A program made the position numbers and the translations under genes. Below, in pieces: positions 1-8,321 of a DNA stretch of 64,000 bases. Position 1 is the stretch's first letter. Each line of letters opens with the position of its first letter. The DNA comes from Paraburkholderia aspalathi (lineage in GTDB: Bacteria; Pseudomonadota; Gammaproteobacteria; Burkholderiales; Burkholderiaceae). The notes below the pieces were generated by a model, which searched no databases, had not been told where the DNA came from, and was given only the letters and a program-made list of their open reading frames with translations. The stretch covers positions 1 through 64,000 of the forward strand of contig NZ_FPBH01000027.1 of assembly GCF_900116445.1 (NCBI RefSeq), read 5' to 3'.

Positions 1-105
1 GTGAAGCTGATCAACCCGATCGCGATGGAAGAAGGTCTGCGTTTCGCAATTCGCGAAGGCGGCCGTACGGTCGGCGCAGGTGTGGTTGCCAAGATTCTCG
101 AGTAA
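1..105 (+). CDS. tuf: Elongation factor Tu, C-terminal end (partial)
   Basis: The window opens inside a reading frame ending in [19 protein letters not shown] and AKILE, the diagnostic last residues of EF-Tu domain 3. Only 34 codons are present; the rest lies before the window. EF-Tu delivers aminoacyl-tRNA to the ribosome. Its place directly before rpsJ matches the end of the str operon (rpsL-rpsG-fusA-tuf) in Burkholderiales. Confidence 0.95.
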
Positions 106-140
106 AATCGAGGGTTGAAGTTGCAGTAAGTGGTGCCCGG

Positions 141-174
141 AGCCGGGCGCCAGCGCCATAGCAGGTGCCCGGCT
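141..174 (+). terminator. Hairpin between tuf and rpsJ
   Basis: An 11-base arm starting AGCCGGGCGCC pairs, with one G-T mismatch-type position, with GGTGCCCGGCT around a 12-base loop. A weak T-rich stretch (TTCTTTTA) begins several bases after the stem. It may be a leaky terminator or attenuator after tuf, since no separate promoter for rpsJ is obvious. The lack of a tight T tract keeps the call uncertain. Confidence 0.4.
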
Positions 175-232
175 CTACGTTCTTTTACTATCTGGCGGCG
201 CAATACCGCCTCGCTCTTTCCAAGGAATTGTC

Positions 233-544
233 ATGCAGAACCAGAAAATCCGCATTCGCCTGAAGGCTTTCGACTATCGCCTGATCGATCAATCGGCAGC
301 TGAAATCGTCGACACGGCAAAGCGGACTGGCGCAATCGTTCGTGGTCCGGTGCCCCTGCCGACCCGCATTCAACGTTTCGACATCCTGCGTTCGCCGCAC
401 GTCAACAAGACGTCGCGCGATCAGCTCGAAATCCGTACGCACCAACGTCTGATGGACATCGTCGATCCGACGGACAAGACCGTCGACGCACTGATGAAGC
501 TGGACCTGCCGGCTGGCGTGGACGTGGAAATCAAGCTCCAATAA
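233..544 (+). CDS. rpsJ: 30S ribosomal protein S10
   Basis: A 103-residue protein starting MQNQKIRIRLKAFDYRLID, the full family length. It contains the GPVPLPT loop typical of S10 and a histidine-rich DQLEIRTHQR segment. S10 sits in the head of the small subunit and in many bacteria also acts with NusB in antitermination. AAGGA precedes the ATG. It lies after tuf and is separated from rplC by about 200 bases holding a promoter, so it probably belongs to the str transcript. Confidence 0.98.
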   Translation: MQNQKIRIRLKAFDYRLIDQSAAEIVDTAKRTGAIVRGPVPLPTRIQRFDILRSPHVNKTSRDQLEIRTHQRLMDIVDPTDKTVDALMKLDLPAGVDVEIKLQ

Positions 545-594
545 GGCTTGTAGCGGTTGCCTGGCGTGCCGGGCAGCGCTAAGTCATTGATTGC

Positions 595-634
595 TTGCGG
601 AAAACGAAAAGCCTCGCTATAATAGTGGGCTTTT
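595..634 (+). promoter_or_regulatory. Sigma70-type promoter for the rplC-rpsQ cluster, with inverted repeat
   Basis: TTGCGG at 595-600 and a perfect TATAAT at 618-623 are spaced by 17 bases. A short inverted repeat (AAAAGCC at 607-613, GGCTTTT at 628-634) brackets the -10 box. The predicted start lies near 630, giving a leader of roughly 115 bases before rplC. The motif is read directly from the sequence; activity is inferred. Confidence 0.75.
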
Positions 635-745
635 CGCGCATTTGCGCAAAAAAGTCGGTGTGCTGCAGCGTGATTTCACGCCCGAAACGGCACCGGCATT
701 TTGTAAATTAGCCCCGACCAATCGCAGTCGGGAATGGAGAAAACG

Positions 746-1405
746 ATGAGCCTTGGACTCGTAGGTCGCAAGGTTGGCATGACCCGTATCTTCACGGCAG
801 AAGGGGATTCGATTCCCGTTACCGTGCTGGACGTGTCCGACAACCGCGTGACGCAGATCAAGACTGTTGAAACCGACGGCTACACCGCCGTGCAGGTTGC
901 ATTCGGTACGCGCCGTGCATCGCGTGTGACGAAGCCGTTGGCCGGTCATCTCGCCAAAGCCGGTGTTCAAGCCGGTGAAATCCTCAAAGAATTCCAGATC
1001 GATGCTGCCAAGGCTGCCGAGTTGTCGAACGGCACCGTGGTCGGTCCCGACCTGTTCGAAGTAGGCCAGAAGGTCGACGTGCAAGGCGTGTCGATCGGTA
1101 AGGGCTACGCCGGTACCATCAAGCGTTACAACTTCGCATCCGGCCGTGCATCGCACGGTAACTCGCGCTCGCACAACGTGCCGGGTTCGATCGGTATGGC
1201 GCAGGATCCGGGTCGTGTTTTCCCGGGTAAGCGCATGACCGGTCACATGGGTGACGATACGGTAACCGTGCAAAACCTCGAAATCGCTCGTATCGACGCT
1301 GACCGCAAGCTGTTGCTGGTCAAGGGCGCCGTTCCGGGTGCGAAGGGTGGCAAGGTATTCGTTACGCCGGCCGTGAAGACGCGTGCCGTGAAAGGAGCGA
1401 AATAA
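746..1405 (+). CDS. rplC: 50S ribosomal protein L3
   Basis: L3 helps start assembly of the large subunit and reaches toward the peptidyl transferase centre. The protein starts MSLGLVGRKVGMTRIF and contains the SHGNSRSHNVPGSIGMAQDP loop typical of the family. I chose the ATG at 746 because GGAG lies six bases upstream. An in-frame ATG at 734 would add four residues but has no ribosome-binding site. The product is 219 residues. The stop codon overlaps the rplD start by one base (TAATG). Confidence 0.97.
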   Translation: MSLGLVGRKVGMTRIFTAEGDSIPVTVLDVSDNRVTQIKTVETDGYTAVQVAFGTRRASRVTKPLAGHLAKAGVQAGEILKEFQIDAAKAAELSNGTVVGPDLFEVGQKVDVQGVSIGKGYAGTIKRYNFASGRASHGNSRSHNVPGSIGMAQDPGRVFPGKRMTGHMGDDTVTVQNLEIARIDADRKLLLVKGAVPGAKGGKVFVTPAVKTRAVKGAK

Positions 1406-2025
1406 TGGAACTTAAGCTCCTGAATGCCAATGGTCAGGAAGGTGCAGGCGTTAGCGCGTCGGACGTAGTGTTCGGCCGCGATTACAACGAAGCCCTGATT
1501 CACCAGGTTGTGGTGGCGTATCAAGCGAATGCCCGTAGCGGTAACCGCGCGCAGAAGGACCGTGAGCAAGTCAAGCACACGACCAAGAAGCCGTGGCGTC
1601 AAAAGGGTACGGGTCGCGCCCGTGCCGGTATGTCGTCGAGCCCGTTGTGGCGCGGCGGTGGCCGGATCTTCCCGAATTCGCCGGAAGAAAACTTTTCGCA
1701 CAAGGTTAACAAGAAGATGCATCGCGCAGGCCTCTGCTCGATCTTCTCGCAGCTGGCTCGCGAAGGCCGCATCTCGGTGGTTGACGAGCTGACGCTCGAA
1801 GCGCCGAAGACGAAGCTGCTGGCCGAAAAATTCAAGGCGATGGGTCTCGACTCCGTGCTGGTGATTACCGACACGGTTGACGAAAACCTGTACCTCGCGT
1901 CGCGCAACCTCGCCCATGTGGCAGTTGTCGAGCCGCGTTACGCCGACCCGCTGTCGCTGATCTACTTCAAGAAGATCCTGATCACGAAGGCTGCGGTCGC
2001 CCAGATCGAGGAGTTGCTGTCATGA
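1405..2025 (+). CDS. rplD: 50S ribosomal protein L4
   Basis: A 206-residue L4, including the extended loop KPWRQKGTGRARAG that lines the nascent-chain tunnel. In E. coli L4 also represses its own S10 operon by binding the leader RNA. Whether the leader before rplC here is an equivalent target cannot be told from sequence alone. The gene overlaps rplC by one base and rplW by four (ATGA), so translation is probably coupled. Confidence 0.97.
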   Translation: MELKLLNANGQEGAGVSASDVVFGRDYNEALIHQVVVAYQANARSGNRAQKDREQVKHTTKKPWRQKGTGRARAGMSSSPLWRGGGRIFPNSPEENFSHKVNKKMHRAGLCSIFSQLAREGRISVVDELTLEAPKTKLLAEKFKAMGLDSVLVITDTVDENLYLASRNLAHVAVVEPRYADPLSLIYFKKILITKAAVAQIEELLS

Positions 2026-2336
2026 GCGAGATTCGCAAGAACGATCATCGTTTGATGCAGGTCCTGCTCGCGCCGGTGATCTCCGAAAAGGCGACGCTGG
2101 TGGCCGACAAGAACGAGCAAGTTGTGTTCGAAGTCGCGCCCGATGCCACGAAGCAGGAAGTGAAAGCTGCAGTCGAGCTGCTGTTCAAGGTGGAAGTCAA
2201 TTCCGTCAACGTGCTGGTCTCGAAGGGCAAAGCCAAGCGCTTTGGCCGCTTCATGGGCAAGCGCAAGGACGTGAAGAAGGCGTACGTCTGCCTGAAGCCC
2301 GGCCAGGAAATCAACTTTGAAGCGGAGGCCAAGTAA
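2022..2336 (+). CDS. rplW: 50S ribosomal protein L23
   Basis: A 104-residue protein with the L23 core LLAPVISEKATLVAD and the KAKRFGRFMGKRKDVKKAYV segment. L23 sits at the tunnel exit, where trigger factor and the signal recognition particle dock. Its ATG overlaps the rplD stop by four bases, and rplB follows after two bases. Confidence 0.97.
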   Translation: MSEIRKNDHRLMQVLLAPVISEKATLVADKNEQVVFEVAPDATKQEVKAAVELLFKVEVNSVNVLVSKGKAKRFGRFMGKRKDVKKAYVCLKPGQEINFEAEAK

Positions 2337-2338
2337 TC

Positions 2339-3166
2339 ATGGCAATCGTTAAAGTTAAGCCGACTTCGCCGGGTCGCCGTGCGATGGTCAAGGTGGTCAA
2401 TAAGGATCTGCATAAGGGCAAGCCGTTCGCACCGCTGCTCGACTCGCAATCCACGACCGCCGGCCGTAATAACAACGGTCACATCACCACGCGTCATAAG
2501 GGTGGTGGTCACAAGCATCACTACCGTGTCGTCGATTTCCGTCGCAACAAGGACGGCATTCCGGCAAAGGTCGAACGTCTTGAGTACGATCCGAACCGTA
2601 GCGCGAACATCGCGCTGGTTCTGTACGCAGACGGCGAGCGCAAGTACATCATCGCTCCGAAGGGTGTGACGGTTGGTCAGCAACTGATGTCGGGTTCGGA
2701 AGCTCCGATCCGCGCAGGTAACACGCTGCCGATCCGCAACATTCCGGTCGGTACGACGATCCACTGCATCGAAATGCTGCCGGGCAAGGGCGCGCAAATG
2801 GCGCGTTCGGCTGGTACGTCGGCGATGTTGCTGGCTCGTGAAGGCATCTACGCACAGGTCCGCTTGCGCTCTGGTGAAATCCGCCGCGTTCACGTTGAAT
2901 GCCGCGCGACGATTGGTGAAGTTGGCAACGAAGAGCACAGCCTCCGTCAAATCGGTAAGGCTGGCGCAAACCGCTGGCGCGGTATCCGCCCGACGGTGCG
3001 TGGCGTTGCAATGAACCCGGTCGATCACCCGCACGGTGGTGGTGAAGGCAAGACGGCTGCAGGTCGCGATCCGGTGAGCCCGTGGGGCACGCCTGCTAAG
3101 GGTTATCGCACCCGCAGCAACAAGCGCACGACGAGCATGATCGTCCAGCGCCGTCACAAGCGTTAA
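2339..3166 (+). CDS. rplB: 50S ribosomal protein L2
   Basis: A 275-residue L2 of normal length. It has the HKGGGHKHHYRVVDF signature near residue 55 and the C-terminal loop GVAMNPVDHPHGGGEGK, whose histidine lies near the peptidyl transferase centre. L2 is needed for subunit association and peptide bond formation. AGCGGAGG lies just upstream of the ATG. Confidence 0.98.
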   Translation: MAIVKVKPTSPGRRAMVKVVNKDLHKGKPFAPLLDSQSTTAGRNNNGHITTRHKGGGHKHHYRVVDFRRNKDGIPAKVERLEYDPNRSANIALVLYADGERKYIIAPKGVTVGQQLMSGSEAPIRAGNTLPIRNIPVGTTIHCIEMLPGKGAQMARSAGTSAMLLAREGIYAQVRLRSGEIRRVHVECRATIGEVGNEEHSLRQIGKAGANRWRGIRPTVRGVAMNPVDHPHGGGEGKTAAGRDPVSPWGTPAKGYRTRSNKRTTSMIVQRRHKR

Positions 3167-3176
3167 GGAGTAGGCA

Positions 3177-3452
3177 ATGGCACGTTCTGTAAAAAAAGGT
3201 CCGTTCTGCGACGCCCATTTGCTGAAGAAAGTTGAGTCGGCAGCCGCTGCACGTGACAAGAAGCCGATCAAAACCTGGTCGCGTCGTTCGACGATTCTGC
3301 CGGATTTCATCGGTTTGACGATTGCTGTGCACAACGGACGTCAACACGTTCCGGTGTACATCTCGGAAAACATGGTCGGCCACAAGCTTGGCGAGTTTGC
3401 ATTGACCCGGACGTTCAAGGGTCATGCAGCCGACAAGAAGGCTAAGAAATAA
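3177..3452 (+). CDS. rpsS: 30S ribosomal protein S19
   Basis: A 91-residue S19 starting MARSVKKGPFCDAHLLKK, with the family motif VGHKLGEFALTRTFKGH near the C-terminus. S19 forms a complex with S13 in the head of the small subunit. AAGGAG lies seven bases before the ATG. rplV follows after ten bases. Confidence 0.98.
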   Translation: MARSVKKGPFCDAHLLKKVESAAAARDKKPIKTWSRRSTILPDFIGLTIAVHNGRQHVPVYISENMVGHKLGEFALTRTFKGHAADKKAKK

Positions 3453-3462
3453 GGGGCTCATG

Positions 3463-3792
3463 ATGGAAGTGAAAGCAATTCATCGCGGTGCCCGCATCTC
3501 GGCGCAGAAAACGCGCCTTGTGGCTGACCAGATCCGCGGTTTGCCGGTCGACAAGGCGCTGAACGTTCTGACGTTTTCGCCGAAGAAGGCTGCGGGAATC
3601 GTGAAAAAGGTCGTGCTGTCGGCGATCGCGAATGCGGAGCATAACGAAGGCGCCGATATCGACGAGCTCAAAGTAACGAGCATCATGGTCGACAAGGCTG
3701 CATCGCTCAAGCGTTTTACTGCGCGCGCTAAAGGCCGCGGTAACCGCATCGAGAAGCAATCCTGTCACATCACTGTGACGGTCGGGAATTAA
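3463..3792 (+). CDS. rplV: 50S ribosomal protein L22
   Basis: A 109-residue protein starting [21 protein letters not shown]22 lines the exit tunnel with L4, and changes in its loop are known to give macrolide resistance in other bacteria. The C-terminus [18 protein letters not shown] matches the family. Start candidates are the adjacent ATGs at 3460 and 3463. I prefer 3463, with AAGGGG upstream. A farther upstream start at 3424 would overlap rpsS by 29 bases and is unlikely. Confidence 0.96.
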
Positions 3793-3803
3793 GGGGTCAT
3801 ACG

Positions 3804-4610
3804 ATGGGACAGAAAATTCATCCGACTGGCTTCCGTTTGGCCGTCAGCCGCAATTGGGCGTCGCGTTGGTACGCGAACAACAACAATTTCGCGGCGATGT
3901 TGCAGGAAGACATCGGTGTTCGTGAATACCTGAAGAAGAAGCTGAAAAACGCTTCGGTTGGTCGCGTCGTTATCGAGCGTCCGGCGAAAAACGCGCGCAT
4001 CACGATTTATAGCTCGCGTCCGGGTGTCGTCATCGGTAAGAAGGGCGAGGATATCGAGCTGCTGAAGTCGGAACTGCAACGCCGCATGGGCGTTCCGGTC
4101 CACGTCAACATCGAAGAAATCCGCAAGCCGGAAACCGATGCGCAACTGATCGCTGACTCGATCACGCAACAACTCGAGCGCCGGATTATGTTCCGCCGCG
4201 CGATGAAGCGTGCGATGCAAAACGCAATGCGTCTGGGTGCTCAAGGCATCAAGATCATGAGCGCTGGCCGCCTGAACGGTATCGAAATCGCTCGTACGGA
4301 ATGGTATCGCGAAGGTCGCGTGCCTCTTCATACGCTGCGTGCTGATATCGACTACGCAACGTCGGAAGCGAAGACGACGTACGGCATCATCGGCGTGAAG
4401 GTGTGGGTCTACAAGGGCGACACGCTCGGCCGCAACGACGCACCGGTGGTTGAAGAAGTCGCCGAAGAAAAGCGTCCGCGCCGTAACGCACGTCCGGGTG
4501 GCGATCGCCGTCCGCGTCGCGATGGTGAAGGTGGTGGCCCGGCAGGTGCACGCCGTGGCGCTCCCCGTCGTGCTGGCGGTGCCGGCGACGGCGGGAAGAC
4601 TGGAGAATAA
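3804..4610 (+). CDS. rpsC: 30S ribosomal protein S3 with arginine/glycine-rich tail
   Basis: S3 lines the mRNA entry channel. The 268-residue protein has the KH domain motif [18 protein letters not shown] around residue 55 and the C-terminal S3 domain ending near [11 protein letters not shown]. The family is usually about 230 residues. Here residues from about 215 onward are a low-complexity tail rich in Arg, Gly and Pro ([19 protein letters not shown]). rplP begins two bases after the stop. Confidence 0.97.
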
Positions 4611-4612
4611 CG

Positions 4613-5029
4613 ATGCTGCAACCGAAACGCAGAAAGTATCGCAAAGAGCAGAAGGGTCGTAACACCGGTATCGCTACCCGCGGCAACGCGGTGTCGTTCG
4701 GTGAGTTCGGCCTGAAGGCTATCGGTCGTGGTCGTCTGACCGCGCGCCAGATTGAAGCGGCACGTCGTGCAATGACGCGTCACATCAAGCGTGGTGGCCG
4801 CATCTGGATCCGCATCTTCCCGGACAAGCCGATCTCGCACAAGCCGGCTGAAGTACGTATGGGTAACGGTAAAGGTAACCCTGAGTACTACGTCGCAGAG
4901 ATTCAACCGGGCAAGATGCTGTACGAAATGGACGGCGTAACCGAAGAGCTGGCACGCGAAGCGTTCCGTCTGGCTGCAGCTAAGCTGCCGCTCAAGACGA
5001 CGTTTATCGTGCGTCAGCTCGGCGCCTAA
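4613..5029 (+). CDS. rplP: 50S ribosomal protein L16
   Basis: A 138-residue L16 starting [19 protein letters not shown], with [16 protein letters not shown] and the [16 protein letters not shown] stretch. L16 lies near the A-site and is the bacterial counterpart of L10e. GGAG sits just before the ATG. It is tightly packed between rpsC and rpmC. Confidence 0.98.
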
Positions 5030-5039
5030 GGAGCAAATG

Positions 5040-5234
5040 ATGAAGGCTTCCGAACTTCACCAGAAAGATCAGGCCGCGCTCAACAAGGAGCTGTCGGACC
5101 TGTTGAAGGCGCAATTCGGCCTGCGCATGCAACTCGCGACCCAGCAGCTCACGAACACGAGCCAGCTGAAGAAGGTTCGTCGCGACATCGCACGTGTGCG
5201 GACCGTCCTGACTGAGAAGGCGAACCAGAAATGA
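5040..5234 (+). CDS. rpmC: 50S ribosomal protein L29
   Basis: A 64-residue protein starting [18 protein letters not shown], with the [21 protein letters not shown] helix typical of L29. Two ATGs stand side by side at 5037 and 5040; AAGGAG upstream favours 5040. L29 sits beside L23 at the tunnel exit. The stop overlaps the rpsQ start by four bases. Confidence 0.95.
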
Positions 5235-5503
5235 ACGATAGCGTAAAAACCTCGCTCAAGCGGACGCTGGTCGGCAAGGTCGTCAGCAACAAGATGGACA
5301 AGACGGTCACCGTGCTGGTTGAGCACCGCGTGAAGCACCCGATCTACGGCAAGTACGTTGTGCGTTCGAAGAAATACCACGCGCACGACGATGCGAACAC
5401 GTACAACGAGGGTGACCTCGTTGAAATCCAGGAAACGCGTCCGATTTCGAAGACGAAAGCTTGGGTTGTGGCTCGCCTGGTCGAGGCTGCTCGCGTCATC
5501 TGA
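5231..5503 (+). CDS. rpsQ: 30S ribosomal protein S17
   Basis: A 90-residue S17 with the family motif [20 protein letters not shown] and [19 protein letters not shown]. It binds 16S rRNA early in assembly of the small subunit. This is the last gene of the S10 cluster; the following gap of 290 bases contains a combined hairpin and promoter. Confidence 0.98.
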
Positions 5504-5547
5504 CGCCGCAAAGTTGTAGAAGTAGTTGAAATCGCAGTAAGTTTCGC

Positions 5548-5592
5548 TTGCAAGACCGAGATTATTTGTTATAATCTCGGTCTTCCCTCTTT
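5548..5592 (+). promoter_or_regulatory. Hairpin overlapping a promoter before rplN
   Basis: TTGCAA at 5548-5553 and a perfect TATAAT at 5570-5575 are spaced by 16 bases. The same stretch is a perfect 14-bp inverted repeat (AAGACCGAGATTAT at 5552-5565, ATAATCTCGGTCTT at 5571-5584) with a 5-base loop, followed by CCCTCTTTT. RNA reading through from rpsQ could form the hairpin and terminate. RNA started here would begin inside the right arm and escape it. The dual role is inference. Confidence 0.75.
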
Positions 5593-5793
5593 TATGGGAG
5601 CCCCGTCGCGGGCGAAGTTGGTGGGGGAAGCGGTTCAGGCGCCAGTCTGTTCCGAAGGATTCACCGGATTGCGATGGCGGGTTTCGTTTGCCGTCGCTGC
5701 TGTTCATACCCAAGCAGCCGATTGGCTGACGGGACCAAGACTGACCGGGTACGCCATGGTGGTGTGACCGGATTAAGTTGGGATAGATAAACC

Positions 5794-6162
5794 ATGATCC
5801 AGACCGAAACTCGGCTTGAAGTGGCCGACAACACCGGTGCGCGTGAAGTCATGTGCATCAAGGTTCTCGGCGGCTCGAAGCGTCGTTATGCCAGCATTGG
5901 CGACATCATCAAGGTGACCGTCAAAGAAGCAACGCCGCGCGGGCGCGTGAAGAAAGGCGAAATTTACAACGCCGTGGTGGTTCGCACCGCCAAGGGCGTG
6001 CGCCGTCAGGACGGCTCGCTGATCAAGTTCGATGGCAATGCTGCAGTGCTGTTGAATGCCAAGCTCGAACCTATTGGCACCCGTATTTTCGGGCCTGTTA
6101 CGCGCGAGTTGCGCAGCGAACGATTCATGAAGATCGTTTCGTTGGCACCTGAAGTGCTGTAA
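5794..6162 (+). CDS. rplN: 50S ribosomal protein L14
   Basis: A 122-residue L14 starting MIQTETRLEVADNTGAREV, with the GASIGDIIK-like segment ASIGDIIKVTVKEA and the C-terminal FMKIVSLAPEVL. L14 forms an intersubunit bridge. It is the first gene of the spc cluster and has a leader of roughly 210 bases from the promoter near 5575. Confidence 0.98.
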   Translation: MIQTETRLEVADNTGAREVMCIKVLGGSKRRYASIGDIIKVTVKEATPRGRVKKGEIYNAVVVRTAKGVRRQDGSLIKFDGNAAVLLNAKLEPIGTRIFGPVTRELRSERFMKIVSLAPEVL

Positions 6163-6171
6163 GGAGTCGCG

Positions 6172-6480
6172 ATGAACAAGATTCGCAAAGGTGACGAAGT
6201 TATCGTCATCACCGGCAAAGATAAAGGCAAGCGCGGCGTCGTGCTGTCCGTTGGCGAAGACAAGGTAATTGTCGAGGGCATCAACCTCGTCAAGAAGCAC
6301 GTCAAGCCGAACCCGATGAAGGGTACGACGGGTGGCGTGGAAGCCAAGACGATGCCGCTGCAAATTTCGAACGTCGCATTGGTCGACGCGAATGGCAAGG
6401 CGTCGCGTGTAGGCATCAAGGTCGAGGGAGACAAGAAAGTCCGTTTCCTTAAGACGACCGGTGCCGTGCTGAGCGCCTGA
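6172..6480 (+). CDS. rplX: 50S ribosomal protein L24
   Basis: A 102-residue L24 with an N-terminal KOW motif (KGDEVIVITGKDKGKRGVVL) and the KHVKPNPMKGTTGG loop. It is an assembly-initiator protein of the large subunit. AAGGAG precedes the ATG. rplE follows after 17 bases. Confidence 0.97.
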   Translation: MNKIRKGDEVIVITGKDKGKRGVVLSVGEDKVIVEGINLVKKHVKPNPMKGTTGGVEAKTMPLQISNVALVDANGKASRVGIKVEGDKKVRFLKTTGAVLSA

Positions 6481-6497
6481 CGCTGCGGAGTAAAAAA

Positions 6498-7037
6498 ATG
6501 GCTCGTTTGCAAGAGTTTTACAAAGAGAAGGTTGTACCCGGCCTCATCGAGAAGTTCGGTTACAAGTCCGTGATGGAAGTGCCGCGCATCACCAAGATCA
6601 CCCTGAACATGGGCCTTGGCGAAGCGGTTGCTGACAAGAAGATCATCGAAAACGCCGTTGGCGACCTGACGAAGATCGCAGGCCAGAAGCCGGTGATCAC
6701 GAAGGCACGCAAGGCAATCGCTGGCTTCAAGATCCGTCAGGGCTATCCGATCGGTGCAATGGTCACGTTGCGTGGTCAGGCAATGTACGAATTTCTGGAC
6801 CGTTTCGTGACGGTTGCGCTCCCCCGTGTGCGCGACTTCCGTGGCGTGTCGGGTCGTGCGTTCGATGGTCGCGGCAACTACAACATCGGTGTGAAAGAGC
6901 AGATCATTTTCCCCGAAATCGACTACGACAAGATCGACGCACTGCGTGGGCTGAACATCAGCATCACGACAACTGCGAAGACCGACGACGAAGCAAAGGC
7001 TCTGCTCGCCAGCTTCAAGTTCCCGTTCAGAAACTGA
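6498..7037 (+). CDS. rplE: 50S ribosomal protein L5
   Basis: A 179-residue L5, full family length, with VPRITKITLNMGLGEAVAD near the start and the EIDYDKIDALRGLNISITTT segment near the end. L5 binds 5S rRNA and contacts the P-site tRNA. GGAGT precedes the ATG. Confidence 0.98.
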   Translation: MARLQEFYKEKVVPGLIEKFGYKSVMEVPRITKITLNMGLGEAVADKKIIENAVGDLTKIAGQKPVITKARKAIAGFKIRQGYPIGAMVTLRGQAMYEFLDRFVTVALPRVRDFRGVSGRAFDGRGNYNIGVKEQIIFPEIDYDKIDALRGLNISITTTAKTDDEAKALLASFKFPFRN

Positions 7038-7044
7038 GGTTACC

Positions 7045-7350
7045 GTGGCTAAACTGGCACTGATCGAACGTGAAAAGAAGCGTGCTCGCCTGGCCGCTAA
7101 GTACGCTCCCAAGCGTGCTGAGCTGAAAGCGATTATCGGCGATATGAGCAAGTCGGACGAAGAGCATTACGCAGCACGTCTGGAACTGCAACAACTGCCG
7201 CGCAACTCTAACCCGACCCGTAAGCGCAATCGTTGCGCAATTACCGGTCGCCCGCGTGGCACGTTCCGTAAATTCGGGCTGGCGCGTAACAAGATTCGCG
7301 AAATCGCGTTCCGCGGCGAGATCCCTGGCCTGACCAAGGCGAGCTGGTAA
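7045..7350 (+). CDS. rpsN: 30S ribosomal protein S14, zinc-independent form
   Basis: A 101-residue S14 of the long form. The C-terminal region NRCAITGRPRGTFRKFGL carries a single cysteine, so the CXXC zinc ribbon of the short form is absent and zinc should not be needed. The start codon is GTG, with GAGGT six bases upstream. S14 sits in the head of the small subunit. Confidence 0.97.
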   Translation: MAKLALIEREKKRARLAAKYAPKRAELKAIIGDMSKSDEEHYAARLELQQLPRNSNPTRKRNRCAITGRPRGTFRKFGLARNKIREIAFRGEIPGLTKASW

Positions 7351-7364
7351 TAGGAGAAACGTAA

Positions 7365-7760
7365 ATGAGCATGAGTGATCCTATCGCCGATATGCTGACT
7401 CGCATCCGCAATGCGCAGATGGTTGAGAAAGTTTCGGTGACAATGCCCTCGTCGAAAGTCAAGGTTGCGATTGCGCAGGTCCTTAAGGACGAAGGCTATA
7501 TCGATGATTTCGCAGTGAAGTCCGAAGGTGCGAAGTCTGAATTGAACATCGTGTTGAAGTACTACGCTGGCCGTCCGGTGATCGAGCGCATTGAACGCGT
7601 TTCGAAGCCTGGTCTGCGTGTGTACCGCGGCCGTAACGACATCCCCGTGGTCATGAATGGCCTCGGCGTGGCAATCGTGTCGACGCCGAAGGGCGTGATG
7701 ACGGACCGCAAGGCGCGTGCAACGGGCGTTGGCGGCGAAGTCATCTGCTACGTCGCTTAA
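7365..7760 (+). CDS. rpsH: 30S ribosomal protein S8
   Basis: A 131-residue S8 starting [18 protein letters not shown], with the C-terminal [20 protein letters not shown] motif. In E. coli S8 represses the spc operon by binding mRNA near rplE; whether that site exists here was not tested. TAGGAG precedes the ATG. Confidence 0.98.
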
Positions 7761-7778
7761 GGCCGAAAGGAGAGAAAC

Positions 7779-8309
7779 ATGTCTCGAGTAGGTAAAAGCC
7801 CGATCGCGCTGCAAGGCGCAGAAGTGGCCCTGAGCGACGAACGCATTACCGTCAAGGGCCCGCTGGGTACGATTTCGCAGGCTGCAAACAGCCTCGTGAA
7901 GGTGGTGAACGACAACGGCACGCTGAAGTTCGAGCCGGTGGACGAAAGCCGCGAAGCGAATGCGATGTCGGGCACGATGCGCGCACTGGTTGCGAACATG
8001 GTGAACGGCGTGACGAAGGGTTTCGAGCGCAAGCTGACGCTGGTTGGCGTCGGTTACCGCGCACAGGCGCAAGGCGACAAGCTGAACCTGTCGCTGGGTT
8101 TCTCGCACCCCGTGGTGCACCAGATGCCGGAAGGCGTCAAGGCTGAAACCCCGACGCAAACCGAAATCGTGATCAAGGGGATCAACAAGCAACAAGTTGG
8201 CCAGGTCGCTGCAGAAGTGCGCGGCTATCGCCCACCGGAGCCCTACAAGGGCAAGGGTGTGCGTTACGCCAACGAGGTTGTGATCCTCAAAGAAACGAAG
8301 AAGAAGTAA
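7779..8309 (+). CDS. rplF: 50S ribosomal protein L6
   Basis: A 176-residue L6 with two repeated domains. It begins MSRVGKSPIALQGAEV, contains LTLVGVGYRAQAQGDKLNLS near the middle, and ends with the RGYRPPEPYKGKGVRYANE signature. It lies near the factor-binding centre of the large subunit. AAAGGAG precedes the ATG. Confidence 0.98.
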   Translation: MSRVGKSPIALQGAEVALSDERITVKGPLGTISQAANSLVKVVNDNGTLKFEPVDESREANAMSGTMRALVANMVNGVTKGFERKLTLVGVGYRAQAQGDKLNLSLGFSHPVVHQMPEGVKAETPTQTEIVIKGINKQQVGQVAAEVRGYRPPEPYKGKGVRYANEVVILKETKKK

Positions 8310-8321
8310 GGGTGCGCAATC

